Source of the DNA: JAXGYV01 sp040772045
GTDB taxonomy: Bacteria > Actinomycetota > Thermoleophilia > UBA2241
Assembly: GCA_040772045.1 (NCBI GenBank)
Contig: JAXGYV010000001.1
Span: 62,001-126,000, forward strand
Length of the DNA: 64,000 nt
Reading direction: 5' to 3'
The position numbers and the translations under genes are program-made. Below the pieces are notes generated by a model. It did no database searches. It saw only the letters and a list, made by a program, of their open reading frames with translations, and had not been told where the DNA came from. Below, piece after piece: positions 35,669-44,794 of this stretch (positions are counted from its first letter, which is position 1; the number at the start of each line of letters is the position of its first letter).

Positions 35669-36013
35669 GTGGGCATCATCGAGAACATCGAACGCGAACA
35701 GCTGCGCGCCGACATTCCGGTCTTCAAAGCCGGCGACACCGTCAAGGTGCATTTCAAGGTCATCGAAGGCAATCGTCAGCGTACGCAGGTCTATCAGGGC
35801 ATCGTGATCAAACGGCAGGGCGCTGGCGTACGCGAAACATTCACCGTTCGCAAGCAGTCGTTTGGTGTTGGCGTCGAGCGTACCTTCCCGCTCCATTCGC
35901 CGAAGATCGAGAAGATCGACGTCATCACCATCGGCGATGTTCGTCGCGCAAAGCTGTACTACCTGCGCCAGAAGGTCGGTAAGCAGGCGCGGGTGCGCGA
36001 GAAGCAACGCTAG
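35669..36013 (+). CDS. rplS: 50S ribosomal protein L19
   Basis: A 114-residue ribosomal protein with IIENIEREQLRADIPVFKAGD, the GNRQRTQVYQGIVIKRQGAG segment and RTFPLHSPKIEKIDVI. The C-terminus is basic (LYYLRQKVGKQARVREKQR). GTG 35669 is chosen by homology and its GAGG ribosome-binding site; the frame is open far upstream. LepB starts 9 bases after the stop. Confidence 0.96.
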   Translation: MGIIENIEREQLRADIPVFKAGDTVKVHFKVIEGNRQRTQVYQGIVIKRQGAGVRETFTVRKQSFGVGVERTFPLHSPKIEKIDVITIGDVRRAKLYYLRQKVGKQARVREKQR

Positions 36014-36021
36014 CGCTGCTC

Positions 36022-36648
36022 GTGCCCTTCGGGCAGGCAGACTCCTCTTCGTCATCCGCACCGCCGGAGTCATCTGAGGCTGCAGCTGCCGCACGCGCCG
36101 CGCGTCGCCGCCGGCTCCTTATCGAGTACCTGATTATCGCCGTGCTGGCGGTGGGGCTCGCGCTCCTCGTGCAGGCCTATGTGGTGAAGCCCTACAGGAT
36201 CCCGAGCCCATCGATGGAGACCACGCTCCAACCGGGCGATCGCGTCTTCGTGAACCGTTTCGTCTATCATTTTCGAGATGTCCGTCGTGGCGACATCGTC
36301 GTGTTCCACGCACCCGGCAGCGGTGCAGTGCTCATTAAACGCGTGGTTGGTCTGCCCGGAGATACCATCACGCTGCGCGATGGCCGTGTACTGGTCAACG
36401 ATCACCCACTCGACGAACCCTATGTGCGCAGGCTGGACGGCCGGGTCGCCGCGACAGAGCCCTTCCCCACAGGGGAACCTTGGTCGCTGGCGGCTCCTTA
36501 TACGGTGCCGACCGACAGCTACTTCATGATGGGTGACAACCGTGAGAATAGCGGCGATAGCAGGGAGTTCGGCCCGGTGCCGCGAGACAGCATCATCGGC
36601 GACGCGTTTTTCATCTACTGGCCGATGAAGCGTATCAGCGTCCTCTAG
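36022..36648 (+). CDS. lepB: Signal peptidase I
   Basis: A membrane-bound serine protease that removes Sec and Tat signal peptides. The 208-residue protein has a Ser/Ala/Arg-rich cytoplasmic head (1-32), one membrane segment (about 34-54), the catalytic Ser64 in IPSPSMETTL, Lys106 in VLIKRVVGLPGD and the C-terminal box MGDNRENSGDSREFGPVP. GTG start, nine bases after rplS, with which it is probably co-transcribed; RnhB follows. Confidence 0.95.
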   Translation: MPFGQADSSSSSAPPESSEAAAAARAARRRRLLIEYLIIAVLAVGLALLVQAYVVKPYRIPSPSMETTLQPGDRVFVNRFVYHFRDVRRGDIVVFHAPGSGAVLIKRVVGLPGDTITLRDGRVLVNDHPLDEPYVRRLDGRVAATEPFPTGEPWSLAAPYTVPTDSYFMMGDNRENSGDSREFGPVPRDSIIGDAFFIYWPMKRISVL

Positions 36649-36669
36649 TGCCATGACGGGGCGTTCGGG

Positions 36670-37392
36670 GTGAAGCGCCGACCGGATCCTGGAGAGCTTT
36701 CCCCACTCTTCCGCTTCGACCTGGAGGCCGCTCATGCGGCTGGTGTGTCCCCGCTGGTCGCGGGAGTCGACGAGGCTGGCCGGGGCGCCCTCGCGGGACC
36801 GCTAGTAGCCGCCGCCGTCGCTTTCGACTACGCGTGCTGGACGGCCGAGGACTACGCCGCGCTGGCCGGCCTCGACGACTCCAAACGACTGCGGGCTGTA
36901 GAACGTGTGCAGCTCTTGGGAGAGATCATTCCTCGGGCGGCGCAGGTGACGGTGGTCAGCTGCGCCGCCGCCAGCATCGACGAGCGTGGTCTGCACCGCT
37001 GCAATCTCCAGGCTCTCGGGGAGGCCCTCGTGGCGTTGCGACCCTCCCCGGTTGTGGTGCACGTCGACGGATTTGCCCTGCGGGAATGCCCGCTCGCGCA
37101 TCGCCCGGTGGTGCGCGGCGATGCGCGCTCGGCGGCCGTGGCCGCGGCGTCAATCGTGGCTAAGGTGACGCGAGACGCGGTCATGCGCGGGTTGCACGAA
37201 ATTCACGCGGCATGGGGGTTCGCGACGCACGTAGGCTACGCGACGCCGGACCATCACCGGGCGATCCTGCAGTATGGCCTCTGCGCGCAGCATCGGCGCT
37301 CTTTCGCGAGCGTCGCCTATCGGCAGCTCGAATTGAAGTGGGCGGGCGACGGGGCGCAATCCGCCGAGCCAGTGCCCGACGCCATCTCCTGA
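36670..37392 (+). CDS. rnhB: Ribonuclease HII
   Basis: It cleaves RNA in RNA-DNA hybrids and at single ribonucleotides. The 240-residue protein has the catalytic GVDEAGRGALAGPLVAA, LDDSKRL, VVHVDGFAL and the ASIVAKVTRD segment. GTG start 21 bases after lepB. It is the last gene of this plus-strand run; a minus-strand aminotransferase converges on it. Confidence 0.95.
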   Translation: MKRRPDPGELSPLFRFDLEAAHAAGVSPLVAGVDEAGRGALAGPLVAAAVAFDYACWTAEDYAALAGLDDSKRLRAVERVQLLGEIIPRAAQVTVVSCAAASIDERGLHRCNLQALGEALVALRPSPVVVHVDGFALRECPLAHRPVVRGDARSAAVAAASIVAKVTRDAVMRGLHEIHAAWGFATHVGYATPDHHRAILQYGLCAQHRRSFASVAYRQLELKWAGDGAQSAEPVPDAIS

Positions 37393-37410
37393 GAGAAGCT
37401 TGCCCACTTT

Positions 37411-37445
37411 GCCCGCGGCGTCCGCCGCTGGGTACGCCGCCGGGC
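37411..37445. terminator. Possible bidirectional terminator hairpin
   Basis: GCCCGCGGCG (37411-37420) pairs with CGCCGCCGGGC (37435-37445) with one bulged base. It lies in the 69-base gap between two convergent genes. There is no T run on either side, so the assignment rests on structure and position. Confidence 0.35.
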
Positions 37446-37461
37446 GCTGCGCGACGCGCTC

Positions 37462-38574
37462 TCAGGGGTGCGCGTCGCGCAGCGCCGCCGATATGGCCGA
37501 CAGCCCCTCGCGGAGCTCCGCGAGAGTGGGCCAACCATATCCCACGCGCATGTACCGTCGCGGTTGTTCGAACCAGTGGCCGGGGCCAACGTACGTGCCG
37601 TACTTATGGAGCAATACGCTGTAGAAAAGGTCCAGGTCGACCGGCACCTCAGGCTTGATGCGCGGGAAACAGACTACGCCACCCTGTGGCTGGATCCACT
37701 CCATGAGATCCTCTGTCGCCATCCATTTGGCAACCACGGTGAGGGCTTCGGCGATGCGGTGCCGAATCTCGGGTAACCACGTGGCCCGTTGTGAGAACAC
37801 CTGGAAGGCGATCTCCTCGTCCACGACGCTGTTGCAGATGCCGATCTGCTCTTTGGCGGCGAGGAAGGTGGAGAGCAGCTCGCTGTCGGAGCAGACCGCC
37901 CACCCCATGCGGATACCCGGGATGCCATAGGTTTTGGAGAGCGACGAGACGCTGATGACGCGTTCGCTGAGAGTGGCCGCTACGGGGAGGCATGCTCCGT
38001 AGGTCATCTCCCTGTACGTTTCGTCTACCAGCAGCCGGCAGCCGGCGCGCTCGACGCCGCGTACCAGTGTCTCCAGCTCGGCGGGGGTCATCACTTGTCC
38101 GGTCGGGTTGTGCGGGACGGTGACGCTGACGCAACGCGTGGTAGGGCGGATCATGTGGAGCAGGCGCTCGACGTCCAACCGGAAGCCGTCTTCGAAGCGC
38201 AAGTCGTAGTACGTGCTGTCGACGCCGATGGCCCGCGGGACCTCGATGTTGGTGGCGTAGTTGGGCCGTACCACCACCAGGTGATCGCCGGGTTCCAGGA
38301 GCGCCGTGGCGATAATGAAGAGAGCGTGGGCGGCCCCAGCGCATACCAGCACGTGGTCGGCGGTGATGCCGGCGCCGCTCTGCGCGGCGATCAGCTCGCG
38401 GAAGCTTGGGTGCCCCGCGTGATCGCCGTAGAACAGCACCAGGTTGGGGAGCTGCACGCCGATCTCCGCCAGAGAGCGATCGCGCACCGAACTCTCCGAG
38501 AGATTGAAGGTGATGGCGCCATATCCGAGCTGTTCGGGGGACTCTTCCTCCATCGGCATCCGTACGTACTTCAC
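37462..38574 (-). CDS. Class I/II PLP-dependent aminotransferase
   Basis: A 370-residue fold-type I aminotransferase. Landmarks are GAAHALFIIATALLEPGD (cofactor phosphate site), VPHNPTGQVMTP, VDETYREM (Asp/Tyr contacts to PLP) and SSLSKTYGIPGIRMGW with the Schiff-base lysine. The substrate arginine is probably in RRYMRVGYG. The GTG start overlaps the stop of the upstream YhaN-like ATPase by 4 bases (GTGA), so it is translated with the nuclease pair. The amino donor and acceptor are unknown. The link of an aminotransferase to a DNA nuclease-ATPase module is unexpected. Confidence 0.85.
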   Translation of the reverse strand: MKYVRMPMEEESPEQLGYGAITFNLSESSVRDRSLAEIGVQLPNLVLFYGDHAGHPSFRELIAAQSGAGITADHVLVCAGAAHALFIIATALLEPGDHLVVVRPNYATNIEVPRAIGVDSTYYDLRFEDGFRLDVERLLHMIRPTTRCVSVTVPHNPTGQVMTPAELETLVRGVERAGCRLLVDETYREMTYGACLPVAATLSERVISVSSLSKTYGIPGIRMGWAVCSDSELLSTFLAAKEQIGICNSVVDEEIAFQVFSQRATWLPEIRHRIAEALTVVAKWMATEDLMEWIQPQGGVVCFPRIKPEVPVDLDLFYSVLLHKYGTYVGPGHWFEQPRRYMRVGYGWPTLAELREGLSAISAALRDAHP

Positions 38575-41339
38575 CTTACGGCTCCTTTACGCTTGGGGTG
38601 GGGGGATGGCTGGCTGGCCGGTTCAAAGGAAACGTCCCGGCCGGCGAGCTCGACGCAGGCCACCGCGTCGCCGAGTTCCTCGCGGAGCATATCGCGGGTC
38701 CCGGGGTGACAAGTGAAGAGGAGCACCTGCTGATCGGGCGCCAGGGTGCCCAGTACGCGACAGAGTGCCCGTGCTCGCTGAGGGTCGAAGTTGACCAGCA
38801 CCTCGTCCATGACCAGGGGCAGACGTGCCGCGCGGGCGCCGAACTCTTCGGCGAGGGCGAGGCGAACACAGAGGTAGAGCTGCTCTGCCGTACCGCGGCT
38901 CAGCTGAACGGTCGTCTTGCGGGCTCCATGATCGTCCACGACGGCAAGCTGTTGGGGGAGGCCTTCCTGCACGATCCGTACGTAACGACCCTGGGTGACG
39001 TGAGCGAACAGAGAAGAGGCGCGGGCCAAGACGCGCGGCTGATGGTGCTCGGTAAACGAGGCGAGAGTGCGTGAGACGAGGGCACCGGCCAGGGTGAGCG
39101 CGCGCCACGAGTGCGCCAGCGTCCGAAGGTCTTGCGTTACGGCCTGTACAGCGGCGGCGGCCGCCGGGACATCCGCCGATGCTTCGATGTGTCGCCGGGC
39201 CGTCTCGGCGTCGCGGCAGCGCTTGGCCGCCGCCGCCAGCTGCTGGTCGGCCTCGCCGAGACTCGTGGCGAGGTGATCCGCTCGGGTTTGCCACTCGCTC
39301 AGCCGGCCGGTGGCCAGCTCGGCTTGGGCGGCGGAGTCGCATCCCAATCGGCCCTCCACGACGGCGCGGGCTGCGGCGACGCGTCGCAGTGCTTCCTGGC
39401 GCCGCTCGACAGTCTCGTGGAGGGCGGACACGCGCGCCAGAAGCTGCTCGCCGCTGGGGGGCGCTGCCGTCCATACTTGGTCGGCCTGCTGCAGCGCGCT
39501 GGTAGCTTGCTGCTCCCAAGCGCGGCGCGCGTTCTCCAGGGCACTGAGCTGTCCGTGCGCCTCGGCTACGGCGGCCAACTTGTCGCGTGCTGCTTCGGCG
39601 GCACGCAAGAAATCCAGGGCGCCGGCGGGTGAGAGCTGTTCCGGCAAGCCGGCGGCCGAACGATGTTCCTTCCACGCCGCCGCCGCCCGCGCGGCCGCGT
39701 CCACGGCCTGACGGTACGTCTCGTGCAGCGGAGCCGTCTCTTCGCGCCGGATGCGCAGCCGTTCGGCGCGCAGGTGGAGCTCGGTGGCCAGGCGGTCGTA
39801 CTCGGCGCGTCGGGCGAGCGCATCGCGAAGAGCGGCATCGCGCTGCTCGACCTCGTGGGTTGGGGGCTCCGCGGGCAGCGAGAGACGCTCGCACGCGGCC
39901 GCTACGCGCTGCTCCAAGTCGCGGCACGCGCTGGGCGCGGGAGCGGTGCGCGTCCACTGCGTGGCGACGACGATCCCTCCCACCGTGCCCGCCGCGATCA
40001 GCAGCGTGCCGAGCAACGGGTCGCCGGACACGAGCCTCCAGACACCGAGCGCCACGATGAAGAGCGTCGGGATCACCGTGGCGAGCGTGAGCGTCAGACC
40101 ACCGCTCCCGCGACGTGCGGCGCGGGCCACGCGGAGGTCGCTGAGATCAGCGCGCAGTTGGGCGCAGAGACGGGTATGCGCGCGCAGCTCGTGCTCGGGC
40201 GGGGGCTCCTCCGTCGGCATGGTGCGCTGGAACTCGGCGAGATCCTGCTCGCGCTGCCGGAGCTCGTCGCGGGCTCGGTCGAGGGCGATGGCGGCAGCCT
40301 GAGTCGCGCTGGCCGTCTCCTCCAACTGCTGTTGACAGGAGCGTATGGCCTCCCGGGCGGGGATGGAGGTATCGAGTGCCGCCAAGCGCTCCTCGGTCCA
40401 GGCCGGCCCGAGATCGGCCAGCGCGGCGTCGGCCTGTTCGCGCGCCACCGACAGCGAAGCGTGCAGGCGCGGTTGTCGTTCGAGGCGATCGCGCTGGAGC
40501 TCCAGGGTGCGCACCAGCTCGGTGAGCGACTCGACGGCGAGGGGTGGGAGGGGAGGAAGCGAGTCAGCGGCGGCTTGTGCCTCCACGAGTGTCTGCCATG
40601 GCGGCCAGAGCTCGAGGAGATCGGTGACGCGCCGCACCTCCTCGCGCTGCGCCTCGACCTGGCGCTGAAGCTCCTGGAGATCCTGCTCGGCGGCACGCTC
40701 CTCGTCTTGCCGGCGGGCGTACTCGGCGGCGAGACGCCGCGCGGTGGACAGATCGGCCTGTGCGCGGTCGTACGCCGCGAGTGCTGTGCGGAGCTTGTCT
40801 TGGCGCGCCGTTTTGCGGAAGATCTCGGCCGCCCGTTGCTCGGTGGCGGTGAGGGCGCGCCGCGCCGAAAGGCCGGCGCCGGTGAGCCCGGCGGAGAATA
40901 TGCGTTCGGCGACGCCCTCATCGGACAGGCTGGAGAACGCCTGGAGCTCCGCGAGGCTGAAGGCGAAGATCGACTCGAAGAGCGCCTTATCCGCATTGCC
41001 GAGCATGCGGAGCAGGTCGCCGGGAGTGCCGGGTTCGCCGTCTCCATACGTAACGTGAGGAGGTGCGTTGCGGCGTCCGGCTTGGCGGTCCACGGTAAGC
41101 AGTCTGCCGTCACTCTGAAGCACCAGGCGCCCGCCGTGGCGCGCGCCCGTCGGCGCCTCGTAGACAGTCCCGCTCCGTCGGTCTTTGAAGCCGAAGAGCA
41201 CGCCGCGGATGAAGGCGAGCAAGGTGCTCTTGCCCGCCTCGTTAGGGCCGTGCAGGACGGTGATGCCATCCGGCAGTTCCGGGCCGGCGTGGTCGCGGAA
41301 TACGCCGAAGCCGTCGATCGACCAAGAGACGATCTTCAT
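38571..41339 (-). CDS. YhaN-like SbcC/RecN-type ATPase with central membrane segments
   Basis: A 922-residue AAA/ABC-type ATPase. The N-terminal head has Walker A GPNEAGKST at residues 31-39, within IDGFGVFRDHAGPELPDGITVLHG. Long coiled coils follow, with two adjacent hydrophobic segments near residues 412-434 and 440-460 (ATVIPTLFIVALGVWRLV, LLIAAGTVGGIVVATQW). The C-terminal head ends with Walker B LPLVMDEVLVNFD near 843. This matches the YhaN (COG4717) group, which has membrane segments where SbcC has its zinc hook. The ATG lies 28 bases after the nuclease gene. It probably forms a DNA-end-processing complex with that nuclease. Confidence 0.87.
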   Translation of the reverse strand: MKIVSWSIDGFGVFRDHAGPELPDGITVLHGPNEAGKSTLLAFIRGVLFGFKDRRSGTVYEAPTGARHGGRLVLQSDGRLLTVDRQAGRRNAPPHVTYGDGEPGTPGDLLRMLGNADKALFESIFAFSLAELQAFSSLSDEGVAERIFSAGLTGAGLSARRALTATEQRAAEIFRKTARQDKLRTALAAYDRAQADLSTARRLAAEYARRQDEERAAEQDLQELQRQVEAQREEVRRVTDLLELWPPWQTLVEAQAAADSLPPLPPLAVESLTELVRTLELQRDRLERQPRLHASLSVAREQADAALADLGPAWTEERLAALDTSIPAREAIRSCQQQLEETASATQAAAIALDRARDELRQREQDLAEFQRTMPTEEPPPEHELRAHTRLCAQLRADLSDLRVARAARRGSGGLTLTLATVIPTLFIVALGVWRLVSGDPLLGTLLIAAGTVGGIVVATQWTRTAPAPSACRDLEQRVAAACERLSLPAEPPTHEVEQRDAALRDALARRAEYDRLATELHLRAERLRIRREETAPLHETYRQAVDAAARAAAAWKEHRSAAGLPEQLSPAGALDFLRAAEAARDKLAAVAEAHGQLSALENARRAWEQQATSALQQADQVWTAAPPSGEQLLARVSALHETVERRQEALRRVAAARAVVEGRLGCDSAAQAELATGRLSEWQTRADHLATSLGEADQQLAAAAKRCRDAETARRHIEASADVPAAAAAVQAVTQDLRTLAHSWRALTLAGALVSRTLASFTEHHQPRVLARASSLFAHVTQGRYVRIVQEGLPQQLAVVDDHGARKTTVQLSRGTAEQLYLCVRLALAEEFGARAARLPLVMDEVLVNFDPQRARALCRVLGTLAPDQQVLLFTCHPGTRDMLREELGDAVACVELAGRDVSFEPASQPSPHPKRKGAVR

Positions 41340-41367
41340 CCGCCGACCCTCACCTGTCCGCCGGGTG

Positions 41368-42678
41368 TCATTGCTCGTCCTCTTCGGTGAGGAGATCGAG
41401 GGCGATGGTCTCGGCGGCCGCCATCAGAGGGACGAGGTCTTCGTCCGGCAGCTGCCGGAGGGCCTCTGGGAGCCTTCTGAGCGGTAACTCACGATTGAGC
41501 TCGTCGAGCAGATGGCGCAGTGCGATCGGGTCGGCGAGCAGGGCGTCGGCCTCGGCGACCACCTGCGCCGCGAAGTCGTGTCGTTCGCGGATCTGGTCGC
41601 GGTCGATCTGCGGCCGCGTTGCGTCGGAGAGGGCGTCCCACCAGAGGAAGGGGAGCTGCGCCACGCTGCGTTCGCGCAGCTCCTCGAGAAGGCTGGGCAG
41701 AACGCCCGGGCGAGCTAGGAGGCTGTGCGCAGGCCCACGACCGTCCACGGTGGCGCGCACCACCAGCGGTAGGCCGCCCTCCTCGGCGCGCCGCCTCTCG
41801 GCGGCTTGGAGGAGCTCGTCGAGGACGTCGCTGATGTCGGCACAGGTCGACACGTCGGCGTGCAGTGCTGCGAAGCGCAGTGCGTCGCACGCGTGGAAGC
41901 GTACGTTGGCCACGCGGCCATCCGCGCACTCCACCACTAGGGCGCCTTTGGCGTCGGTCTCGGAGGGCTTCATACTCCGCCCCTGCAGGTTCCCTGGGTA
42001 AGCGATCACGGGAGTGCCGTCGCCGAGCGTCTGCCGTTTGTGGATGTGACCGAGGGCCCAGTAGTCGATGGGTGCTTGACGGAGGTCGGCGAGGGAACAG
42101 GGGCTGTAGGGGAGATGTTCACTGCTCGATATGGCGCTACAGTGCAGGAGTCCGATCCTGAGCGCGGCGGAGTGATCTGCGGCCGGCGAGGCGGCAGCGG
42201 CGAGGTGCCGCGGGCGAAAGCGCAGGGCGAGGTTCTCGCTGGTCTCGCGGCGCGCGTAACTGATGCCGGTCACGGTGGCGAGACACCGGCCGTCTCTCTC
42301 CACGGACACCGTCTGCACGTCGGTGTGGTCCAGAATGGTGACGCCCGCCGGCCAATGGATGATGGCGGACCAGCCCTCTTCCACCGGATCGTGGTTGCCG
42401 TGCACGACGAACGTCTGGATGCCGCGCTCGCTCAGGCGCTCGAGGCCGCGGAGAAAGCGAAGTTGGGCGCGGACACCGCGGTCGACTCCATCGTAAATAT
42501 CGCCGGCGAGGAGCAGAAAGGCGGCGTCCTCCGCGATGCAGAGCTCGACGAGGTGGTCCCAGGCGTGCAGCGACGCCTCGATCAGAGCCTCCCTGACCTG
42601 CCCAGTGGCAGTGGAGATGCCCTCGAGTGGTGTGTCCAGGTGCAAATCGGCGGCATGGACAAAGCAGAAGCTGCTCAC
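41368..42678 (-). CDS. YhaO-like metallophosphoesterase (SbcD/Mre11-type exonuclease)
   Basis: A 436-residue protein with the calcineurin-like nuclease motifs in order: HAADLHLD, LLAGDIYD, VVHGNHD, LLHCSA and ALGHIHKRQ. The C-terminal third is a helical capping region. GTG start directly behind a predicted -10, with no ribosome-binding site. It is first in a three-gene minus-strand operon with the YhaN-like ATPase and the aminotransferase. By family it should resect or trim DNA ends with its ATPase partner. Confidence 0.88.
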   Translation of the reverse strand: MSSFCFVHAADLHLDTPLEGISTATGQVREALIEASLHAWDHLVELCIAEDAAFLLLAGDIYDGVDRGVRAQLRFLRGLERLSERGIQTFVVHGNHDPVEEGWSAIIHWPAGVTILDHTDVQTVSVERDGRCLATVTGISYARRETSENLALRFRPRHLAAAASPAADHSAALRIGLLHCSAISSSEHLPYSPCSLADLRQAPIDYWALGHIHKRQTLGDGTPVIAYPGNLQGRSMKPSETDAKGALVVECADGRVANVRFHACDALRFAALHADVSTCADISDVLDELLQAAERRRAEEGGLPLVVRATVDGRGPAHSLLARPGVLPSLLEELRERSVAQLPFLWWDALSDATRPQIDRDQIRERHDFAAQVVAEADALLADPIALRHLLDELNRELPLRRLPEALRQLPDEDLVPLMAAAETIALDLLTEEDEQ

Positions 42679-42699
42679 AGACGCATCATACCGTCGTCT
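42679..42699 (-). promoter_or_regulatory. Leaderless promoter of the yhaO-like operon with an overlapping inverted repeat
   Basis: On the minus strand GGTATGAT (plus coordinates 42685-42692) ends 6 bases before the GTG start, so transcription would begin at the start codon. An inverted repeat AGACG-N11-CGTCT (42679-42699) brackets the -10 and could be an operator. No -35 is evident. Confidence 0.45.
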
Positions 42700-42749
42700 G
42701 GGGACGGAGGCGCGCGAAAGCGGCTGTCTCGTGACTACGTCACACAGGG

Positions 42750-43250
42750 ATGCCGTATGTCACCATGTACCGCTGGGCGCCCTCCCACTACGCTGCTGAA
42801 CACAGGTGGGAGGAGCCGTCGCGGTTCCTCCCGCGGTTTCTCTCGTCGACAGGCGGACCAAAGGGGGCGGATATTTCGACGGCGGCGCAGCAGTACGGGC
42901 GAGCGGCAGAGCGTGCCGCTGCCGACTACCTTTCGGCACGCGGGTATCGGGTTCTCGCGAGGAACCAGCGTGTGGGGCGCGGCGAGCTGGACATCATCGT
43001 TCGCCGTGGCTCCATACTTGCGTTCGTCGAGGTTAAAGCCAGGCACGGCGAACGTTGTGGCACTCCCGAGGAGGCTGTCTCGGCCGCTAAACGCGCGCAG
43101 GTCGCGCGGTTGGCGGAGCTGTGGCTCGCGTCGCGGCCATGGGCTCTCGCCGGGGTGACCGAGGTACGTCTGGACATCGTCGCGGTGTCCGTGCGCGGCT
43201 CCTCGGCACAGATCCGCCATCTGCCGGGCGCCTTCTCAGGCGGCTGGTAG
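42750..43250 (+). CDS. YraN/UPF0102 family endonuclease-like protein
   Basis: A member of the restriction-endonuclease-like UPF0102 family. The core has YGRAAERAAADYLSARGYRVLARNQRV, then the nuclease motif GRGELDIIVRRGSILAFVEVKARHGER with the Asp and Glu-x-Lys catalytic residues. Only ATG 42750 and ATG 42765 are available in frame. Both add a 30-40 residue unconserved extension before the family domain, which begins near 42870, so the true start may be a rare codon. It precedes comM and dprA, its usual neighbours. Confidence 0.82.
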   Translation: MPYVTMYRWAPSHYAAEHRWEEPSRFLPRFLSSTGGPKGADISTAAQQYGRAAERAAADYLSARGYRVLARNQRVGRGELDIIVRRGSILAFVEVKARHGERCGTPEEAVSAAKRAQVARLAELWLASRPWALAGVTEVRLDIVAVSVRGSSAQIRHLPGAFSGGW

Positions 43251-43264
43251 GCAGAGGCTTCGCC

Positions 43265-44794
43265 GTGCTCGCACGTGTCCGGAGCGAGGCCCTCAGCGGG
43301 CTAGAAGGCCATGCGGTAGAGGTAGAGGTCGATGTTGCCACGGCGGCGCCGGCGTTCACCATCGTCGGCCTGCCGGATGTCGCCGTACAAGAGAGCCGCG
43401 AGCGCGTGCGGTCGGCGATCGTCAATAGTGGGTTTCGGTTCCCCTCGCGACGCATCACCGTGAACCTCGCGCCGGCCGACCTGCGCAAAGAGGGTCCTTC
43501 CTTCGACTTACCTATCGCGCTGGCCTTCCTGGCCGCGACGGGTCAGGCGGCGTGGCCCGAGCACGCACCCGCCGCTCTGGGCGAACTGGCGTTGGACGGC
43601 ACGCTGCGGCCCGTCACCGGCGCTCTCGCCGTAGCCGAGAGCTTGGGGCGTCGCGGTGTGCGCGCACTTCTGCTCCCGGCGGCCAACGCACGAGAGGCGG
43701 CGCTGGTCCAGGGGCTGCAGGTCATCGGCGCGGGCACACTGGAGGAGGCGGCACGGGCCATGGCCGACGGCGCACCCGTCGTAGCCCATCCCCTGTCGGC
43801 GGAAGAGCTGCTCGGCGTGCGGGCCGCGTACACGGCCGACATGGCCGACGTTCAGGGTCAAGCGCACGCCAAGCGGGCGCTGGAGGTAGCCGCGGCCGGG
43901 GCGCACGCCGTGCTTATGGTCGGTCCACCGGGGTCGGGAAAGACCATGCTGGCGCGCCGCCTGCCGTCCATCATGCCCCCACTCTCGGTGGACGAAGCGG
44001 TGGCCATCACGCGCGTCTACAGCGTGGCCGGGCTGCTGCCGGCCGACCAGCCACTGGTGGTGGCGCGGCCATTCCGAGCTCCGCACCACACGATCTCGAG
44101 CAGCGGGTTGGTGGGTGGAGGAAGCTCGCCCCGCCCTGGGGAAGTAAGCCTTGCGCACCTAGGGGTTCTCTTCTTGGACGAGTTCCCCGAGTTTCGCCTC
44201 GCCGCCCTCGAGGGTCTGCGGCAGCCCCTCGAAGACGGCGAGGTGACCATCTCGCGAGCGCTCACCTCGGTAACGTTTCCGGCGCGCATCATGCTCGTGG
44301 CCGCCATGAACCCATGCCCGTGCGGCTTCCTGGGCGATCGCGAGCGCGAGTGCACGTGCGCGGAACATCGTATTCGGCAGTACACGAGCAAACTGAGCGG
44401 CCCCCTGCTCGATCGCATCGACTTGCGCATCGAGGTGGCGCGCGTCTCGCGGCTTGCCCGGCGACAGTCTGCTCCGCGGGAAGAGCCTTCCGCCGCCATC
44501 GCCGCCAGAACGGCCGCGGCGCGTCGCCGCCAGCTCGAGCGGCTGTGTCAGAGCGGCCGGTACGCCAACGCGCACATGACGCCACGGCAGGTACGGCAGC
44601 TCTGCCGCCTGCGGCCCGACGCGGCCGACATGCTCGACCAAGCGTACGAGCGCCTGCGGCTCAGCGCACGAGCGTGCGACCGGATCGTCAAAGTAGCGCA
44701 GACCATCGCCGATCTCGAAGGCACGCCGCATATCCACGCCGCGCACGTGGCGGAGAGTCTGTCGTATCGGCTGCGGCCACCGGGGCTCCCGTGA
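43265..44794 (+). CDS. comM: ComM/YifB family Mg-chelatase-like ATPase
   Basis: A 509-residue AAA+ protein; ComM is a branch-migration helicase in natural transformation in Gram-negative bacteria. An N-terminal Lon-protease-like domain (VEVDVATAAPAFTIVGLPDVAVQESRERV) is followed by the AAA core with Walker A GPPGSGKT near residue 220, Walker B VLFLDEFPEF, and a cysteine-containing insert (NPCPCGFLGD, ECTCAEH) typical of the family. The GTG at 43265 follows GCAGAGG. Its stop overlaps the dprA GTG. Confidence 0.93.
   Translation: MLARVRSEALSGLEGHAVEVEVDVATAAPAFTIVGLPDVAVQESRERVRSAIVNSGFRFPSRRITVNLAPADLRKEGPSFDLPIALAFLAATGQAAWPEHAPAALGELALDGTLRPVTGALAVAESLGRRGVRALLLPAANAREAALVQGLQVIGAGTLEEAARAMADGAPVVAHPLSAEELLGVRAAYTADMADVQGQAHAKRALEVAAAGAHAVLMVGPPGSGKTMLARRLPSIMPPLSVDEAVAITRVYSVAGLLPADQPLVVARPFRAPHHTISSSGLVGGGSSPRPGEVSLAHLGVLFLDEFPEFRLAALEGLRQPLEDGEVTISRALTSVTFPARIMLVAAMNPCPCGFLGDRERECTCAEHRIRQYTSKLSGPLLDRIDLRIEVARVSRLARRQSAPREEPSAAIAARTAAARRRQLERLCQSGRYANAHMTPRQVRQLCRLRPDAADMLDQAYERLRLSARACDRIVKVAQTIADLEGTPHIHAAHVAESLSYRLRPPGLP

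Noticed and set aside
37560..37580. GTTCGAACC near 37566 as a tRNA T-arm
   Set aside because: It is inside the aminotransferase coding sequence, and no acceptor or anticodon stem pairs around it.
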